A stretch of DNA of 64,000 bases from Bacillus sp. T3 (GCF_033449965.1 NZ_CP137761.1:1054001-1118000), one strand, 5' to 3'; positions 53,551-63,729 are shown, counted from the stretch's first letter. Program-made: numbers and translations. The notes: generated by a model from the letters alone, not told the origin.

Positions 53551-54339
53551 CTAGTACATTACATCCATTCCTTGGCCAAGATCCTTAATTTGATGGGCAT
53601 CTGATCCATATACAAGTGAAATGCCAAGCTGCAGTGCTTTATCAACAATCCATTTAGGTGGATATGGTTCCCGACAAAGAGGCTTTGCTGTCCCAGCCCC
53701 ATTGTAATCTAGTTCCATTCCATGTTCTTTTATTGCTGTTAAAATGTCCTCGATTTCATGTTGGAACTGTGCCTGTACTGGGAATTTTTTTTGGAATTTA
53801 TGTACGAGGGTGATATGGCCTATTCTCTTTGGTTTGAAAGGACCTAAATCAGAAAGAATAGATTTCTTCACTGTGTCGAAATATTTTTGATAGAGTGCCT
53901 CAACTGACCCGTATATTTTGGACATTCTTCCAAAAACCTCAGGACTGTAGTCCATGCAATCATATCCATACTTGTGTTTTAAAAAGTGTACAGAAAGAAT
54001 GGCATCATCAAGCTTTGGTCCAATAGAAGTTAGAAACTGCCCAATCTCCTGTTCGTAGCCTTCAATAAAATCTACTTCGAGTCCACAATGAATACGGATT
54101 TGGCTTGAATATTCCTTTTTCAATCTTTCAATATCATGGAAATAATGATGTAGTTCATCAGCTTCCATCGCGCTATCTTTTTCAGGTGTTGGGTCAACGA
54201 AACCCAATGGTAAAGGGGCATGTTCGGTAAATGATATCTCTGTAAACCCCAATACAATTGCTCGCTCAACATATTCGTTTAATGAATCTTTAGTCCCGTG
54301 TGGGCAATACGGTGAGTGAATATGGCCATCTCTTAGCAT
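53551..54339 (-). CDS. hisJ: Histidinol-phosphatase HisJ (PHP family)
   Basis: 262 residues. PHP metal motifs DGHIHSPYCPHG at the N-terminus, EISFTEHAPLPLG, HCGLEVDFIEG and VYGSDAHQI near the C-terminus. Converts histidinol phosphate to histidinol. AAAGGAGGCGC precedes the ATG. Confidence 0.92.
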   Translation of the reverse strand: MLRDGHIHSPYCPHGTKDSLNEYVERAIVLGFTEISFTEHAPLPLGFVDPTPEKDSAMEADELHHYFHDIERLKKEYSSQIRIHCGLEVDFIEGYEQEIGQFLTSIGPKLDDAILSVHFLKHKYGYDCMDYSPEVFGRMSKIYGSVEALYQKYFDTVKKSILSDLGPFKPKRIGHITLVHKFQKKFPVQAQFQHEIEDILTAIKEHGMELDYNGAGTAKPLCREPYPPKWIVDKALQLGISLVYGSDAHQIKDLGQGMDVMY

Positions 54340-54614
54340 TGAGAGCGCCTCCTTTCAATGTTTGCACTGTTTCTATCATAAAATAATCTATTCTAACGTT
54401 TCATTCGAGAAATGCAGAAATTGTCTAAAAAAATATCATTTTCTTAGTCAAAAAATGTCGTTTACATGGTATCATATTAACATTGAAAAAGACATCGAAA
54501 TGGAATGTTCGTTCTTTATATAAATAAAATTGAGTTTACTATTAAAAATATGAGCAGCGAAACTAACCAATAGCGGATAAAACTTCGGATTATGTGAGAG
54601 CAGGTGTGGGCAAG

Positions 54615-56315
54615 ATGGGATATATAATTGGGGCAATATTTTTTGCTGTAATACTATGTTTAGTAATAATTGGATATTTTACTCGAAATAAATATTTTAA
54701 AGAAATAGATCGATTGGAAAATTGGAAGGTTGATATTGCAAATCGTCCCGTCCCAGACGAAATGTCGAAGGTAAAGCAGTTAAATATGACCGGTCAGACA
54801 GAGGAGCTCTTTGAACAATGGCGAAAGAGTTGGGATGAAATTGTTACGACCCAGTTACCTGAAGTAGATGTTTTGTTGTTTGATGCGGAAGAAGCGATTG
54901 ATAAATTGTACTTTAAAAAAGCTACGACTATCCAATCGGAGATCCGCGCTATTTTAGAAGATAATGAGCAAACAATTAAAAGTATTCTAGCTGAGTTAAC
55001 AGAGTTAGTTGGAAGTGAGCAAAAAAACCGTGAGGAAATGGAAGAGCTAAAGTCAGTGTATCGCGAATCCAAAAAGGCGTTATTAGCTCATCGACATACG
55101 TTCGGAAGTGCAGTTGAAGCATTTGAAAAACAATTGGATGAGATGACGGAGAAATTCCAATTATTCGAAGAGAAAACGGAAAATGGCGACTATTTGGATG
55201 CCAGAGAGCTAGTCATTTCAATAAAAGAGCGCTTGTTGATTATTTCTGAAAAAATGCAAGTCATTCCAAAACTGTTAAATGAGTGCGAAACAGGATTGCC
55301 TATTGCAATAAGCGAGCTGAAGGATGGCTATCAGGAAATGGTAGAACAAGGCTACCATCTTGAACATTTGCAATTTGAACAAGAGATAAATCGTCTTGAA
55401 CAAGAGGTGAAAAGTTTCTTAATTCAGCTTAATCAAACTGATGTTGATCCGGTTGAAATTGGAATGGAAGCTGTTAAGGAAAGTATCGAACAATTTTATG
55501 AACTGTTAGAAAAAGAAGTATTAGCCAAGCATTATGTTCAAAAAAATAAAGATGATATAAAGAAAGCGCTAATTGAGCTGGCAGATCAATGTAGAATTCT
55601 AAATGAAGAAACTGCATATGTTCAGCAAATTTATCATCTAGCCCAAGCAGAGCTTGAAGCACAGCGAAAAGCAGAAAAGCAAATTGATATGTTAAATAAG
55701 CGCCATACTCTTCTTGAAGAGAGAATTCTGCAGCAAGATTTGGCACAATCTTATCTTGCTGAAGAACTAAATGAGCTTAAGGAAATGATTGAAGGTCTTG
55801 CCATTGAACAATCTCACTATCAAGAAATATTGCATGCATTAAGAAAAGACGAGATGGCAGCACGAGATAAAGTAAGAGAACTGAAAAAGAAAATGGCGGA
55901 AGCAATTCGAGCTATTTCAAAAAGTAAAATTCCTGGGTTACCAAAGGAATATGAATTTTTATTAGATGATGCTGAAGATAGTATCGAAGCGGTTGTTGAA
56001 AAGCTAGGGGAGAAACCACTAGATATTCCAACTGTTCAACATTTTCTAGATGGAGCGGTCCATGCTGTTGAAAGACTTGTGAACAATACGACCGAAATGA
56101 TTGAAAATGTTCGATTAGCGGAAAAGGTTATTCAATATGGCAATCGCTATAAAAGTAAAAATCAACTAGTTGCAGAAGGATTACACGATGCAGAAATGGC
56201 TTTTAGGGAATTTGATTACAAAGCAGCATTAGAGCAAGCAGCAACGACGATTGAAAAAGTTGAACCTGGTGCATTGAAGAAAATTGAAACAATGATGTCA
56301 GAAAAAATACTTTGA
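54615..56315 (+). CDS. ezrA: EzrA, septation ring regulator
   Basis: 566 residues. One N-terminal helix (YIIGAIFFAVILCLVIIGYF) and then long spectrin-like coiled coils; conserved EIDRLENWKVDIANRPVPDEMSKVK and MTGQTEELFEQWRKSWDEI. Anchors and restrains FtsZ. ATG 54615 has AGGTG at good spacing; GTG 54594 is in frame but less likely. Confidence 0.94.
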   Translation: MGYIIGAIFFAVILCLVIIGYFTRNKYFKEIDRLENWKVDIANRPVPDEMSKVKQLNMTGQTEELFEQWRKSWDEIVTTQLPEVDVLLFDAEEAIDKLYFKKATTIQSEIRAILEDNEQTIKSILAELTELVGSEQKNREEMEELKSVYRESKKALLAHRHTFGSAVEAFEKQLDEMTEKFQLFEEKTENGDYLDARELVISIKERLLIISEKMQVIPKLLNECETGLPIAISELKDGYQEMVEQGYHLEHLQFEQEINRLEQEVKSFLIQLNQTDVDPVEIGMEAVKESIEQFYELLEKEVLAKHYVQKNKDDIKKALIELADQCRILNEETAYVQQIYHLAQAELEAQRKAEKQIDMLNKRHTLLEERILQQDLAQSYLAEELNELKEMIEGLAIEQSHYQEILHALRKDEMAARDKVRELKKKMAEAIRAISKSKIPGLPKEYEFLLDDAEDSIEAVVEKLGEKPLDIPTVQHFLDGAVHAVERLVNNTTEMIENVRLAEKVIQYGNRYKSKNQLVAEGLHDAEMAFREFDYKAALEQAATTIEKVEPGALKKIETMMSEKIL

Positions 56316-56325
56316 TTTTAATAAG

Positions 56326-56368
56326 CAGAGTGGGTTCGCCAATACATTATTGGGGAACCTCTTTTTTT
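56326..56368 (+). terminator. Terminator after ezrA
   Basis: AGAGTGGGTTCGCC...GGGGAACCTCT then TTTTTTA. Confidence 0.8.
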
Positions 56369-56577
56369 AGGTAAATTTAATTGTTAAATTCCGCTCTAGC
56401 TACCAAATCGTTTTTGTGAAATATTACGATTCTATTTTGCTTTCATTTGTCTTTTTATCATTCTTTTGAAATAATAAGCTGAAAATGTCCGTTTGTTTAA
56501 ATATTATTTGTTGCGAGTTAACTGGATTATGATAAGATTCAAAAGGTGAAATGGTTCGATGTTGAAAGGGGAAAAGC

Positions 56578-57720
56578 ATGATTTATTTTGACAATAGTGC
56601 AACGACAAAGCCTTATCAAGACGTCATTGATTCGTTTGTTCGAGTTGCATCAGATTATTTTGGAAATCCATCCTCCTTGCATCAGTTAGGTGGAATGGCA
56701 GAGAAGCTGTTGTCACAAGCTCGAAATCAAATAGCAAAGCTTTTAAATGTTAAGGAGAACGAAATCCTTTTCACCTCGGGTGGGACAGAAAGCAATAATC
56801 TTGCTATCAAAGGAACGGCAATGATGTATCGGGGTCGAGGCAAGCACATTATCACTACAGAGGTGGAACATGCATCTGTTCGTGAAACAATGGAGCAGTT
56901 AAAACAATTAGGATTCCAGGTGACGTATATTAAACCAGATCATGACGGGAGAATTTCCGTCAAAGCTATAGAAGAAGCAATTCGGCAGGATACGATTCTT
57001 GTCTCGGTTATTCATGTCCAAAACGAGATTGGAACGATTCAACCAATTAACGAAATCGGATCATTATTAAAAGATTATCCAAAGATTCTTTTTCATGTTG
57101 ACCATGTGCAGGGTGTGGCAAAAGTGCCATTGGATATCCAAGAATGTGGAATCGATCTTTGTTCCATTTCGGGTCATAAATTCCATGGTTTAAAAGGCAC
57201 TGGGGCATTATATTTACGTGAAGGATTGCACATTTCACCACTTTTTTCAGGTGGGAATCAAGAATCAAAGCATCGGAGCGGAACCGAGAATGTGGCCGGT
57301 ATGGTGGCAATGGCGAAAGCACTTCGCTTAACAATCGAAAACAATAAAAATAAACGATTGAGCCTTGAAAAAATGATGAAATACTTAAGAAGTGAGCTAA
57401 GTGATATTCCGGAAATTTCCGTCCATACACCTGAAGTGGGTGCTGCTCCACATATTATCAATTTTTCAATTATAGGTTATAAAGCGGAGGTCTTTGTTCA
57501 TTCTCTAGCTGAAAAGGGTGTATTTGTATCAACAACAAGCGCCTGCTCATCAAGACAGGCTGAGGTTAGTAAAACCTTGTTAGCGATGGGCATCCCTGCT
57601 GACGAAGCTAAAAGTGCAATTAGAATTAGCCTTTCATACGAGAATACGATGCAAGAAGCAGTTGAGGCAGTAACAGCTATTAAAGCAACTATAAATTTGT
57701 TAGGTGAGGTAATGAAATAA
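56578..57720 (+). CDS. Cysteine desulfurase (NifS/IscS family), ThiI partner
   Basis: 380 residues, PLP fold type I. PLP Lys201 in SISGHKFHGLKG; catalytic Cys323 in TTSACSSR; FTSGGTESNNLAIKG binds the cofactor. Supplies persulfide for 4-thiouridine in tRNA with ThiI, 1 base downstream of its stop; this pair is nifZ-thiI in B. subtilis. Confidence 0.93.
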   Translation: MIYFDNSATTKPYQDVIDSFVRVASDYFGNPSSLHQLGGMAEKLLSQARNQIAKLLNVKENEILFTSGGTESNNLAIKGTAMMYRGRGKHIITTEVEHASVRETMEQLKQLGFQVTYIKPDHDGRISVKAIEEAIRQDTILVSVIHVQNEIGTIQPINEIGSLLKDYPKILFHVDHVQGVAKVPLDIQECGIDLCSISGHKFHGLKGTGALYLREGLHISPLFSGGNQESKHRSGTENVAGMVAMAKALRLTIENNKNKRLSLEKMMKYLRSELSDIPEISVHTPEVGAAPHIINFSIIGYKAEVFVHSLAEKGVFVSTTSACSSRQAEVSKTLLAMGIPADEAKSAIRISLSYENTMQEAVEAVTAIKATINLLGEVMK

Positions 57721-57721
57721 A

Positions 57722-58930
57722 ATGAATTACGATCGAATTATTATTCGTTATGGTGAAATTTCTACAAAAGGTAGAAATCGCAAATTATTTATCGACAAAT
57801 TACGAAAAAGCATCAAGTCGTTATTAAGAAATACGCCTAAGGCGAAAATTGATGCAAGTCGCGACCGGATGTATATATTATTGAATGGTGAAAAGGGAGA
57901 AGAAATTATCGAGGGTTTAAAAGGAATCTTTGGCATTCAATCCTTTAGCCCCGCGATTAAAGTGGAAAAGGATATCGAGCAAATGAAAGCTGCCGCCTTG
58001 TCTCTTTTTCAACAGGTATATCAGCCGGGGAAAACGTTTAAAATTACCGGGAAGCGCTCCGATAAGACTTTTTCGTTAACGTCTGAAGATATTAACCAGG
58101 AATTTGGAGCACATCTACTCATTAACATTGACGGGTTAAAGGTTGATGTGAAAAAACCAGATATTAATTTATTAATCGAAATTCGTACAGATGCGGCCTA
58201 TTTATCGTGTGAAACGATACGTGGTGCCAGGGGGTTGCCAGTTGGCTCTAGTGGAAAAGGAATGTTAATGCTTTCTGGTGGAATCGATAGTCCTGTTGCT
58301 GGATATTTAGCAATGAAACGAGGCTTAGAAATTGAAGGGGTTCACTTTTTTAGTCCTCCATTTACAAGCGAGCGGTCAAAGCAAAAGGTTATTGACTTAA
58401 CAGAAAAGCTTGCCAAAGTGAGTGGTTATGTTGATCTTCACATCGTTCCTTTCACGGAAATCCAACAAATCATTCAAAAACAAATTCCTGAGAACTATTC
58501 AATGACAACGACAAGACGAATGATGCTGAGAATAACAGATGAGTTGCGAAAAAAACGCGAAGGGCTTGCAATTATTACGGGTGAAAGCTTAGGTCAGGTT
58601 GCCAGTCAAACGCTTGAAAGCATGTATGCGATTAATGAAGTAACGAATACACCTATTATTCGTCCGCTTATTACCATTGATAAACACGATACAATCGAGA
58701 TTGCTCAAAGCATTGACACATATGAAATTTCAATTAGACCATTTGAGGATTGCTGTACAGTTTTTGTCCCTTCTTCACCAAAGACAAAGCCAAAACGGGA
58801 CAAGGTTCTTCACTATGAAAGCTATTTTGATTTTGAGCCGTATATTCAAAAAGCTGTTGAAGGTACCGAAATGATTCGCATAAAAATCGGACACACAAAC
58901 CATAATATGTCAGTGGACGACTTGTTCTAA
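57722..58930 (+). CDS. thiI: tRNA 4-thiouridine synthase ThiI
   Basis: 402 residues: ferredoxin-like and THUMP N-terminal domains (FSPAIKVEKDIEQMK) and a PP-loop ATPase (MLMLSGGIDSPVAGYLAMKRG). Cys in FEDCCTVFVP. It lacks the C-terminal rhodanese domain of E. coli ThiI, as usual in Firmicutes. Translation is likely coupled to the desulfurase. Confidence 0.94.
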   Translation: MNYDRIIIRYGEISTKGRNRKLFIDKLRKSIKSLLRNTPKAKIDASRDRMYILLNGEKGEEIIEGLKGIFGIQSFSPAIKVEKDIEQMKAAALSLFQQVYQPGKTFKITGKRSDKTFSLTSEDINQEFGAHLLINIDGLKVDVKKPDINLLIEIRTDAAYLSCETIRGARGLPVGSSGKGMLMLSGGIDSPVAGYLAMKRGLEIEGVHFFSPPFTSERSKQKVIDLTEKLAKVSGYVDLHIVPFTEIQQIIQKQIPENYSMTTTRRMMLRITDELRKKREGLAIITGESLGQVASQTLESMYAINEVTNTPIIRPLITIDKHDTIEIAQSIDTYEISIRPFEDCCTVFVPSSPKTKPKRDKVLHYESYFDFEPYIQKAVEGTEMIRIKIGHTNHNMSVDDLF

Positions 58931-59052
58931 GAAAAGCGGAAGCGGCTTGCTCAGCCCCGACAAGCTTAAGACGAGCCGGCTAGAAGGTTGTTATTTGACC
59001 TTCTGGACGGATTGGCTTAAGACCTCGAGGGGTTAGCCGTTGCAGCTAGACA
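58931..59052 (-). repeat. Intergenic repeat family A, copy 3 (inverted)
   Basis: Begins at the base after the thiI stop: GAAAAGCGGAAGCGGCTTGC then CAGCCCCGACAAGCTTAAGACGAGCC in two parts, and ends GGGGTTAGCCGTTGCAGCTA. Reverse complement of 7795-7916 with scattered changes. It may double as the 3' end structure of the thiI mRNA. Confidence 0.88.
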
Positions 59053-59100
59053 ATAAATATTCCTAAAAAATTGTGAAGATTTACCAACAAATGTTTTGCA

Positions 59101-59131
59101 TGAAGCTATGTGATATTACACACTCTATACT
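59101..59131 (+). promoter_or_regulatory. Possible sigma-G promoter of sspA
   Basis: TGAAGC (59101-59106), 18 bases, TATACTC (59125-59131), partial matches to TGMATA and CATAMTA. Forespore control fits the gene product. Confidence 0.45.
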
Positions 59132-59151
59132 CACAAGGAGGTGAAAATCAC

Positions 59152-59358
59152 ATGGCTAACAACAACAACTCAAATCAATTATTAGTTCCTGGAGTAGAGC
59201 AAGCTCTTAACCAAATGAAGTATGAAATTGCAACTGAGTTTGGTGTAAACCTTGGGGCTGACACAACTTCACGTGCTAACGGATCAGTTGGTGGTGAAAT
59301 CACTAAGCGTCTAGTTTCAATGGCTCAACAACAATTGAGCGGTGGCTTCACTCGATAA
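59152..59358 (+). CDS. sspA: Alpha/beta-type small acid-soluble spore protein
   Basis: 68 residues. Signature NQMKYEIATEFGVNLGADTTSRANGSVGGEI(TK)RL in two conserved segments; the GPR protease cleaves at TE-FGV. Coats and protects spore DNA. AAGGAGGTG precedes it. Confidence 0.95.
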   Translation: MANNNNSNQLLVPGVEQALNQMKYEIATEFGVNLGADTTSRANGSVGGEITKRLVSMAQQQLSGGFTR

Positions 59359-59380
59359 AAAAACAAATAAAAATGGCTAC

Positions 59381-59410
59381 AAGAAGCGAGTCTTCGGGCT
59401 CGCTTCTTTA
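59381..59410 (+). terminator. Terminator after sspA
   Basis: AAGAAGCGAG-TCTTCGGG-CTCGCTTCTT then TATG; short T-run. Confidence 0.8.
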
Positions 59411-59572
59411 TGTTGTTTTTAGGGCTTATTCCAAACTTCGTGCTGAAGTGACAGCGTGTGATTGTTTTTGTCAAAATAAATAGAAAAATAATTTAAAATT
59501 TTGAAAAAATTTGGTATAGAATAAAAATCGTAGGGTTTATTGTAATATCAATTTTACTAAGGGGGAAATAGG

Positions 59573-61159
59573 ATGGGTAGAGGAGAATTACTAGCACCGG
59601 AAAAATACAATTTAGTTAGCGAAGTAGAGCAATATGCAAAAGATGCTCTTAAGCTTGCATTGAAATGGGAAAATGAAGAAGGCGAAATAAACGAAGTTAC
59701 ATATAAGCAATTAATTGCGAATGCGAATAAAGTTGGCAATTTGCTATTGGAAAAGGGCTTGAAAAAGGGTGACGTTATCCTGGTAATGGTACCACGCCTA
59801 ATCGAAGCCTACCAAGTATATCTTGGCGCATTAAAAGCAGGAATTGTTGTGATTCCTAGCTCTGAAATGCTGCGTAAAAAGGATTTGAAATATCGGATTA
59901 ACCATGGTGATGTTAAAGCTGTTGTATGTTACTATCCGTATTTGGATCAGTTTGACGGTCTTGAGGAAGCGGACAAGCTAGAGAAGTTTGTTATAGGTGC
60001 CCAAGCGAATGGCTGGATTCAGCTTGATGGAGAGCTTGACCATGTTTCTGATCAATTTGATTATGCAGATACATTAGCAAGTGATATGGCCTTCTTATCC
60101 TATACATCTGGTACAACAGGGAATCCAAAAGGTGTTGTTCATACACATGGATGGGCATATGCACATTTACGTACTGCAGCAAAAAATTGGTTAGGAATCC
60201 AAGAAGGAGATAATGTTTGGGCAACAGCAAGCCCTGGCTGGCAAAAATGGATTTGGAGTCCGTTCTTATCCGTACTAGGGTCTGGTGCGACAGGTATTGT
60301 CTATAACGGTCGATTTGAACCACAAAAGTATCTTCAATTGCTTGAAAAGCATCAAGTCAATGTATTATGTTGTACTCCGACCGAATATCGGATTATGTCA
60401 AAGGTTGATAATCTAGATCAGTATCATCTGCCACAGCTACACAGTGCTGTTTCAGCAGGTGAGCCTCTAAATCGCGAAGTAATTGATACATTTAAACGCC
60501 ACTTTAACCTTGAGGTCCGTGATGGGTACGGACAGACAGAAAACACTCTTTTAATTGGTGTAACAAAGGGTATGGAGTTAAAGCCAGGTTCGATGGGGAA
60601 ACCGACACCAGGCAATCGTGTAGAGATTATTGATGAGAATGGACAGCCATGCCAAGTTGGAGAAGTTGGCGATATTGCTGTTCATGTTGAAACGCCTGCA
60701 TTATTTAAAGAGTATTATAAAGATCCTGAAAGAACGGCAATGCAGTTCCGCGGTGAATATTATATTACCGGTGATAAGGCGAAGAAGGATGATGAAGGAT
60801 ACTTCTGGTTTGAAGGGCGTAATGATGATATCATCATTAGCTCCGGCTATACAATTGGACCATTCGAGGTTGAGGATGCACTTGTGAAACATCCATTTGT
60901 AAAAGAATGTGCAGTTGTGGCAAGTCCTGATGAAATTCGTGGAAATATTGTAAAAGCCTTTGTTGTATTAAAAGAAGAGGTTAATCCGAATGATCCAAAT
61001 CTTATCAAAGCACTTCAAGAACATGTAAAAGAACTGACCGCACCTTATAAATATCCGCGTGCAATTGAATTTTTACAAGAGTTACCAAAAACTACCTCAG
61101 GGAAAATTCGTCGTATCGAATTACGTCAAAAAGAACTAGCAGCCTTTAGTGCAAAGTAA
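59573..61159 (+). CDS. Acyl-CoA synthetase, MbcS/YtcI type
   Basis: 528 residues of the ANL family. P-loop SYTSGTTGNPKGVVHTHG, DGYGQTEN, ITGDKAKKDDEGYF and C-terminal PKTTSGKIRR. Resembles medium/branched-chain acyl-CoA synthetases (MbcS), and has the position of B. subtilis ytcI between sspA and sppA. Second ANL enzyme of the window with AcsA. Confidence 0.88.
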   Translation: MGRGELLAPEKYNLVSEVEQYAKDALKLALKWENEEGEINEVTYKQLIANANKVGNLLLEKGLKKGDVILVMVPRLIEAYQVYLGALKAGIVVIPSSEMLRKKDLKYRINHGDVKAVVCYYPYLDQFDGLEEADKLEKFVIGAQANGWIQLDGELDHVSDQFDYADTLASDMAFLSYTSGTTGNPKGVVHTHGWAYAHLRTAAKNWLGIQEGDNVWATASPGWQKWIWSPFLSVLGSGATGIVYNGRFEPQKYLQLLEKHQVNVLCCTPTEYRIMSKVDNLDQYHLPQLHSAVSAGEPLNREVIDTFKRHFNLEVRDGYGQTENTLLIGVTKGMELKPGSMGKPTPGNRVEIIDENGQPCQVGEVGDIAVHVETPALFKEYYKDPERTAMQFRGEYYITGDKAKKDDEGYFWFEGRNDDIIISSGYTIGPFEVEDALVKHPFVKECAVVASPDEIRGNIVKAFVVLKEEVNPNDPNLIKALQEHVKELTAPYKYPRAIEFLQELPKTTSGKIRRIELRQKELAAFSAK

Positions 61160-61170
61160 TGGAGAAGAAA

Positions 61171-61205
61171 TAAAAGGTCACCACTGGTTGACCTTTTATT
61201 TTTTT
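61171..61205 (+). terminator. Terminator after acyl-CoA synthetase gene
   Basis: TAAAAGGTCA-CCACTGGT-TGACCTTTTA then TTTTTTT. Confidence 0.9.
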
Positions 61206-61345
61206 GCACTTTAAGCGTATAAATTTTCAGCAGTGCCGCATATCGACGTTGTGGAAAATTTCAGGAATAAAGTGTAAGCGCAACTACGCCTTTGCCTTCG
61301 CTTTACAAGCTCGCCAATTGGTGAGTTTTCTTTATGTATTTTTAA
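61206..61345. repeat. Repeat family D: hairpin element
   Basis: CACTTTA...AAATTTTC pair with GAAAATTT...TAAAGTG (61208-61275), followed by AAGCGCAACTACGCCTTTGC and a CTCGCCAATTGGTGAG palindrome. No coding potential. This, the terminator and a promoter fill the 302-base gap before sppA. Confidence 0.55.
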
Positions 61346-61461
61346 AGAATATCGTCATTATTTTACCTATTATTCCAAAATTTTTGTACAATGATTAATA
61401 ATAATAGTTATCTAATCACTGGAACACTAATAGAAGTGAGATCCGTAGAGGAGGTATGAGC

Positions 61462-62472
61462 ATGAATGGAAAACGGTGGGCGGCATTAGGAATTGCAGCA
61501 GGTTTATTTGTTTTTTCAATCGTCATAAATACGTTGAGTTCGTTTGCGTTTACAGATGTTGAATCAGGTTTTTCTGATTTTTTTGCAGCGGAAGATCAGC
61601 CATTTATGGAGGAAGTAATCGAAGAGGGCGATGAATTTAACAAAATTGCCATTTTATCGATTAATGGCACGATTCAGGACACAGGAGATGTTAGTTCTTT
61701 TTTTGAAAGTCCTACATATAATCATCGTTCGTTCATGGAAAAACTTAAATATGCTAAGGATGATGATACAGTACAAGGGATTATCCTTCAGGTGAATTCC
61801 CCTGGAGGCGGTGTAATGGAAAGTGCAGAAATCCATGATATGCTTGTGGAAATTCAAAAGGATACAAAAAAGCCGATTTATGTATCGATGGGATCGATGG
61901 CTGCCTCTGGAGGATATTATATTTCAACACCTGCTGATAAAATTTTTGCTAGTAAAGAAACATTGACTGGTTCCCTTGGTGTTATTATGCAGGGGATGAA
62001 TTATGCCGGATTAGCAGAAAAATATGGTGTTGATTTCGTTACGATTAAAAGCGGTCCTTATAAGGATATTATGAGCCCTACAAGGGAAATGACTGAGGAA
62101 GAACGGAACATACTGCAAGAAATGGTTGATAATTCGTATGAGGGCTTTGTAAAAGTTATCTCAGAAGGAAGAGGAATTCCGATTGAAAAAGTAAAACAAA
62201 TTTCAGATGGGCGCGTATATGATGGTCAACAAGCGAAGGAACTTAATTTAATTGATGATTTTGGTTATTTGGACGATTGTATTAAGAGCATGAAAAAGGC
62301 AGAAAACTTAAAGGATGCTCAAGTCGTAGAATATACAGAAAGCTTTGGGATTGAGTCTTTTTTAAACATGGGTGCCAATAAGCTAATGGGGAAAGATTTA
62401 GAAAATGCTGGATTAATTAAACTTTTATCTCAACCTAATTCGCCCCGACTGATGTATTTATATGCAGAATAA
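61462..62472 (+). CDS. sppA: Signal peptide peptidase SppA
   Basis: 336 residues, one N-terminal helix (ALGIAAGLFVFSIVINTL). Ser-Lys dyad: Ser149 (GSMAASGGYY) and Lys201 (SGPYKDIMSP). Degrades leftover signal peptides in the membrane. ATG 61462 lies 8 bases after AGAGGAGGT; ATG 61456 is too close. Confidence 0.94.
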   Translation: MNGKRWAALGIAAGLFVFSIVINTLSSFAFTDVESGFSDFFAAEDQPFMEEVIEEGDEFNKIAILSINGTIQDTGDVSSFFESPTYNHRSFMEKLKYAKDDDTVQGIILQVNSPGGGVMESAEIHDMLVEIQKDTKKPIYVSMGSMAASGGYYISTPADKIFASKETLTGSLGVIMQGMNYAGLAEKYGVDFVTIKSGPYKDIMSPTREMTEEERNILQEMVDNSYEGFVKVISEGRGIPIEKVKQISDGRVYDGQQAKELNLIDDFGYLDDCIKSMKKAENLKDAQVVEYTESFGIESFLNMGANKLMGKDLENAGLIKLLSQPNSPRLMYLYAE

Positions 62473-62488
62473 CGGAGGCGAAACATTT

Positions 62489-62956
62489 ATGAATCATGAT
62501 GAATTTCAATCAGATCACCTGTATCAAGTTCGCCAGGCTATTCCGATTCGATTTGCTGGGTTTTGGATGAGGTTTTGGGCCTATTTACTTGATCTCGTCG
62601 TAATTGGTAGCATTGAAAGAATAGTAATCAAGCCACTCTTTCGGTTTTTAGATATTTCTTTGTATGAACAAAATATGTTTGCACCCATTGCGATTTGCTC
62701 AGCTATTATTTTTTATGGGTATTTTGTTTTCATGACAAAAGGATTTGGGCAAACATTAGGAAAAATGGTATTCGGTCTTAAAGTAGTTACATTAGATGGT
62801 ACACCGTTGTCATGGGGAACAATTTTATTTCGGGAATGGATTGGGCGCTTTATTTCTGTTACTGTCCTGATTGGATATGTCATCGTCGCGTTTCTTCCGA
62901 AAAAACAAGGCATACATGATCTTTTTGTTGATACAACTGTCATTCACAAAACGTGA
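62489..62956 (+). CDS. yteJ: RDD-family membrane protein, YteJ-like
   Basis: 155 residues, RDD domain: FAGFWMRFWAYLLDLVVIG, then GQTLGKMVFGLKVVTLDG and a final helix pair. In B. subtilis YteJ works with SppA (YteI) in lantibiotic resistance. Start 62489 after CGGAGGCG, 16 bases after the sppA stop. Confidence 0.88.
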   Translation: MNHDEFQSDHLYQVRQAIPIRFAGFWMRFWAYLLDLVVIGSIERIVIKPLFRFLDISLYEQNMFAPIAICSAIIFYGYFVFMTKGFGQTLGKMVFGLKVVTLDGTPLSWGTILFREWIGRFISVTVLIGYVIVAFLPKKQGIHDLFVDTTVIHKT

Positions 62957-62960
62957 GTTT

Positions 62961-62996
62961 ATAAACCTGCTGATTTTATCAGCAGGTTTATTTTTT
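62961..62996 (+). terminator. Terminator after yteJ
   Basis: ATAAACCTGCTGA-TTTTA-TCAGCAGGTTTAT then TTTTT. Confidence 0.9.
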
Positions 62997-63030
62997 ACTC
63001 CTTAAGCTAATACTAAAGGGCTGAAAGGTC

Positions 63031-63729
63031 GTGAGTGAATTGAAATGGTTAGTCATTGGTCTTATCGTATTTTTATTCCTTTTGATCCTAATAATTATTA
63101 CAAAATTAACCATTTTAGTTGATTATCATCATTACAAAGATGATGATCAGTTGGATGTGAAAATTAAGGCTTGGTATGGTCTTATTACTTATAAAATAGC
63201 TGTCCCTCTGATTAAAATTGACGACAATTCACCAGCTCTTGTTTTTAAAGAAAAAGTCCAAATGGGTGAACAAAAAGAGGTAGAGAAAACAAATAAATTT
63301 ACAGCTAAGGATTTTATCCAAGGACTAAATGATACGAAGCAATTATTAACTCACATTATTTCATTGCATAAAATTATCAGGACATTTCTCCGTAAAGTTA
63401 CGATTAAGGAAATACAATGGCATTCCATGATTGGTGTCGGTGATGTAGCCGCAACCGGGACTTTGACTGGTGCATTATGGTCCGTTAAAGGTGGATTAAT
63501 AGGAATTTTAAGCAATTATATGCGTTTAAAGGAAATGCCAATTATGTCGATTACCCCAAGCTTTCAAAGACCTATAACACAGACAAAGTTTCAATGTATG
63601 ATTCAATTTCGTCTCGGGTATGCTATGTTAGCAGGTATTAAACTAGTGAAATTCTGGAAGGGCGGACGTCCAAATTTCCAGTCAGATCACCTTAGGTTTT
63701 TGTCTAAGGACAAAACAAACAGTGTTTAA
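63031..63729 (+). CDS. ytfI: YtfI, DUF2953 membrane protein
   Basis: 232 residues. N-terminal helix (WLVIGLIVFLFLLILIIITK), then a beta-rich domain (DVKIKAWYGLITYKIAVPLI) and helical part; conserved IGVGDVAATGTLTGALWSVKGGL. Starts with GTG 63031. In B. subtilis it lies before ytfJ, as here. Function unknown. Confidence 0.88.
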   Translation: MSELKWLVIGLIVFLFLLILIIITKLTILVDYHHYKDDDQLDVKIKAWYGLITYKIAVPLIKIDDNSPALVFKEKVQMGEQKEVEKTNKFTAKDFIQGLNDTKQLLTHIISLHKIIRTFLRKVTIKEIQWHSMIGVGDVAATGTLTGALWSVKGGLIGILSNYMRLKEMPIMSITPSFQRPITQTKFQCMIQFRLGYAMLAGIKLVKFWKGGRPNFQSDHLRFLSKDKTNSV

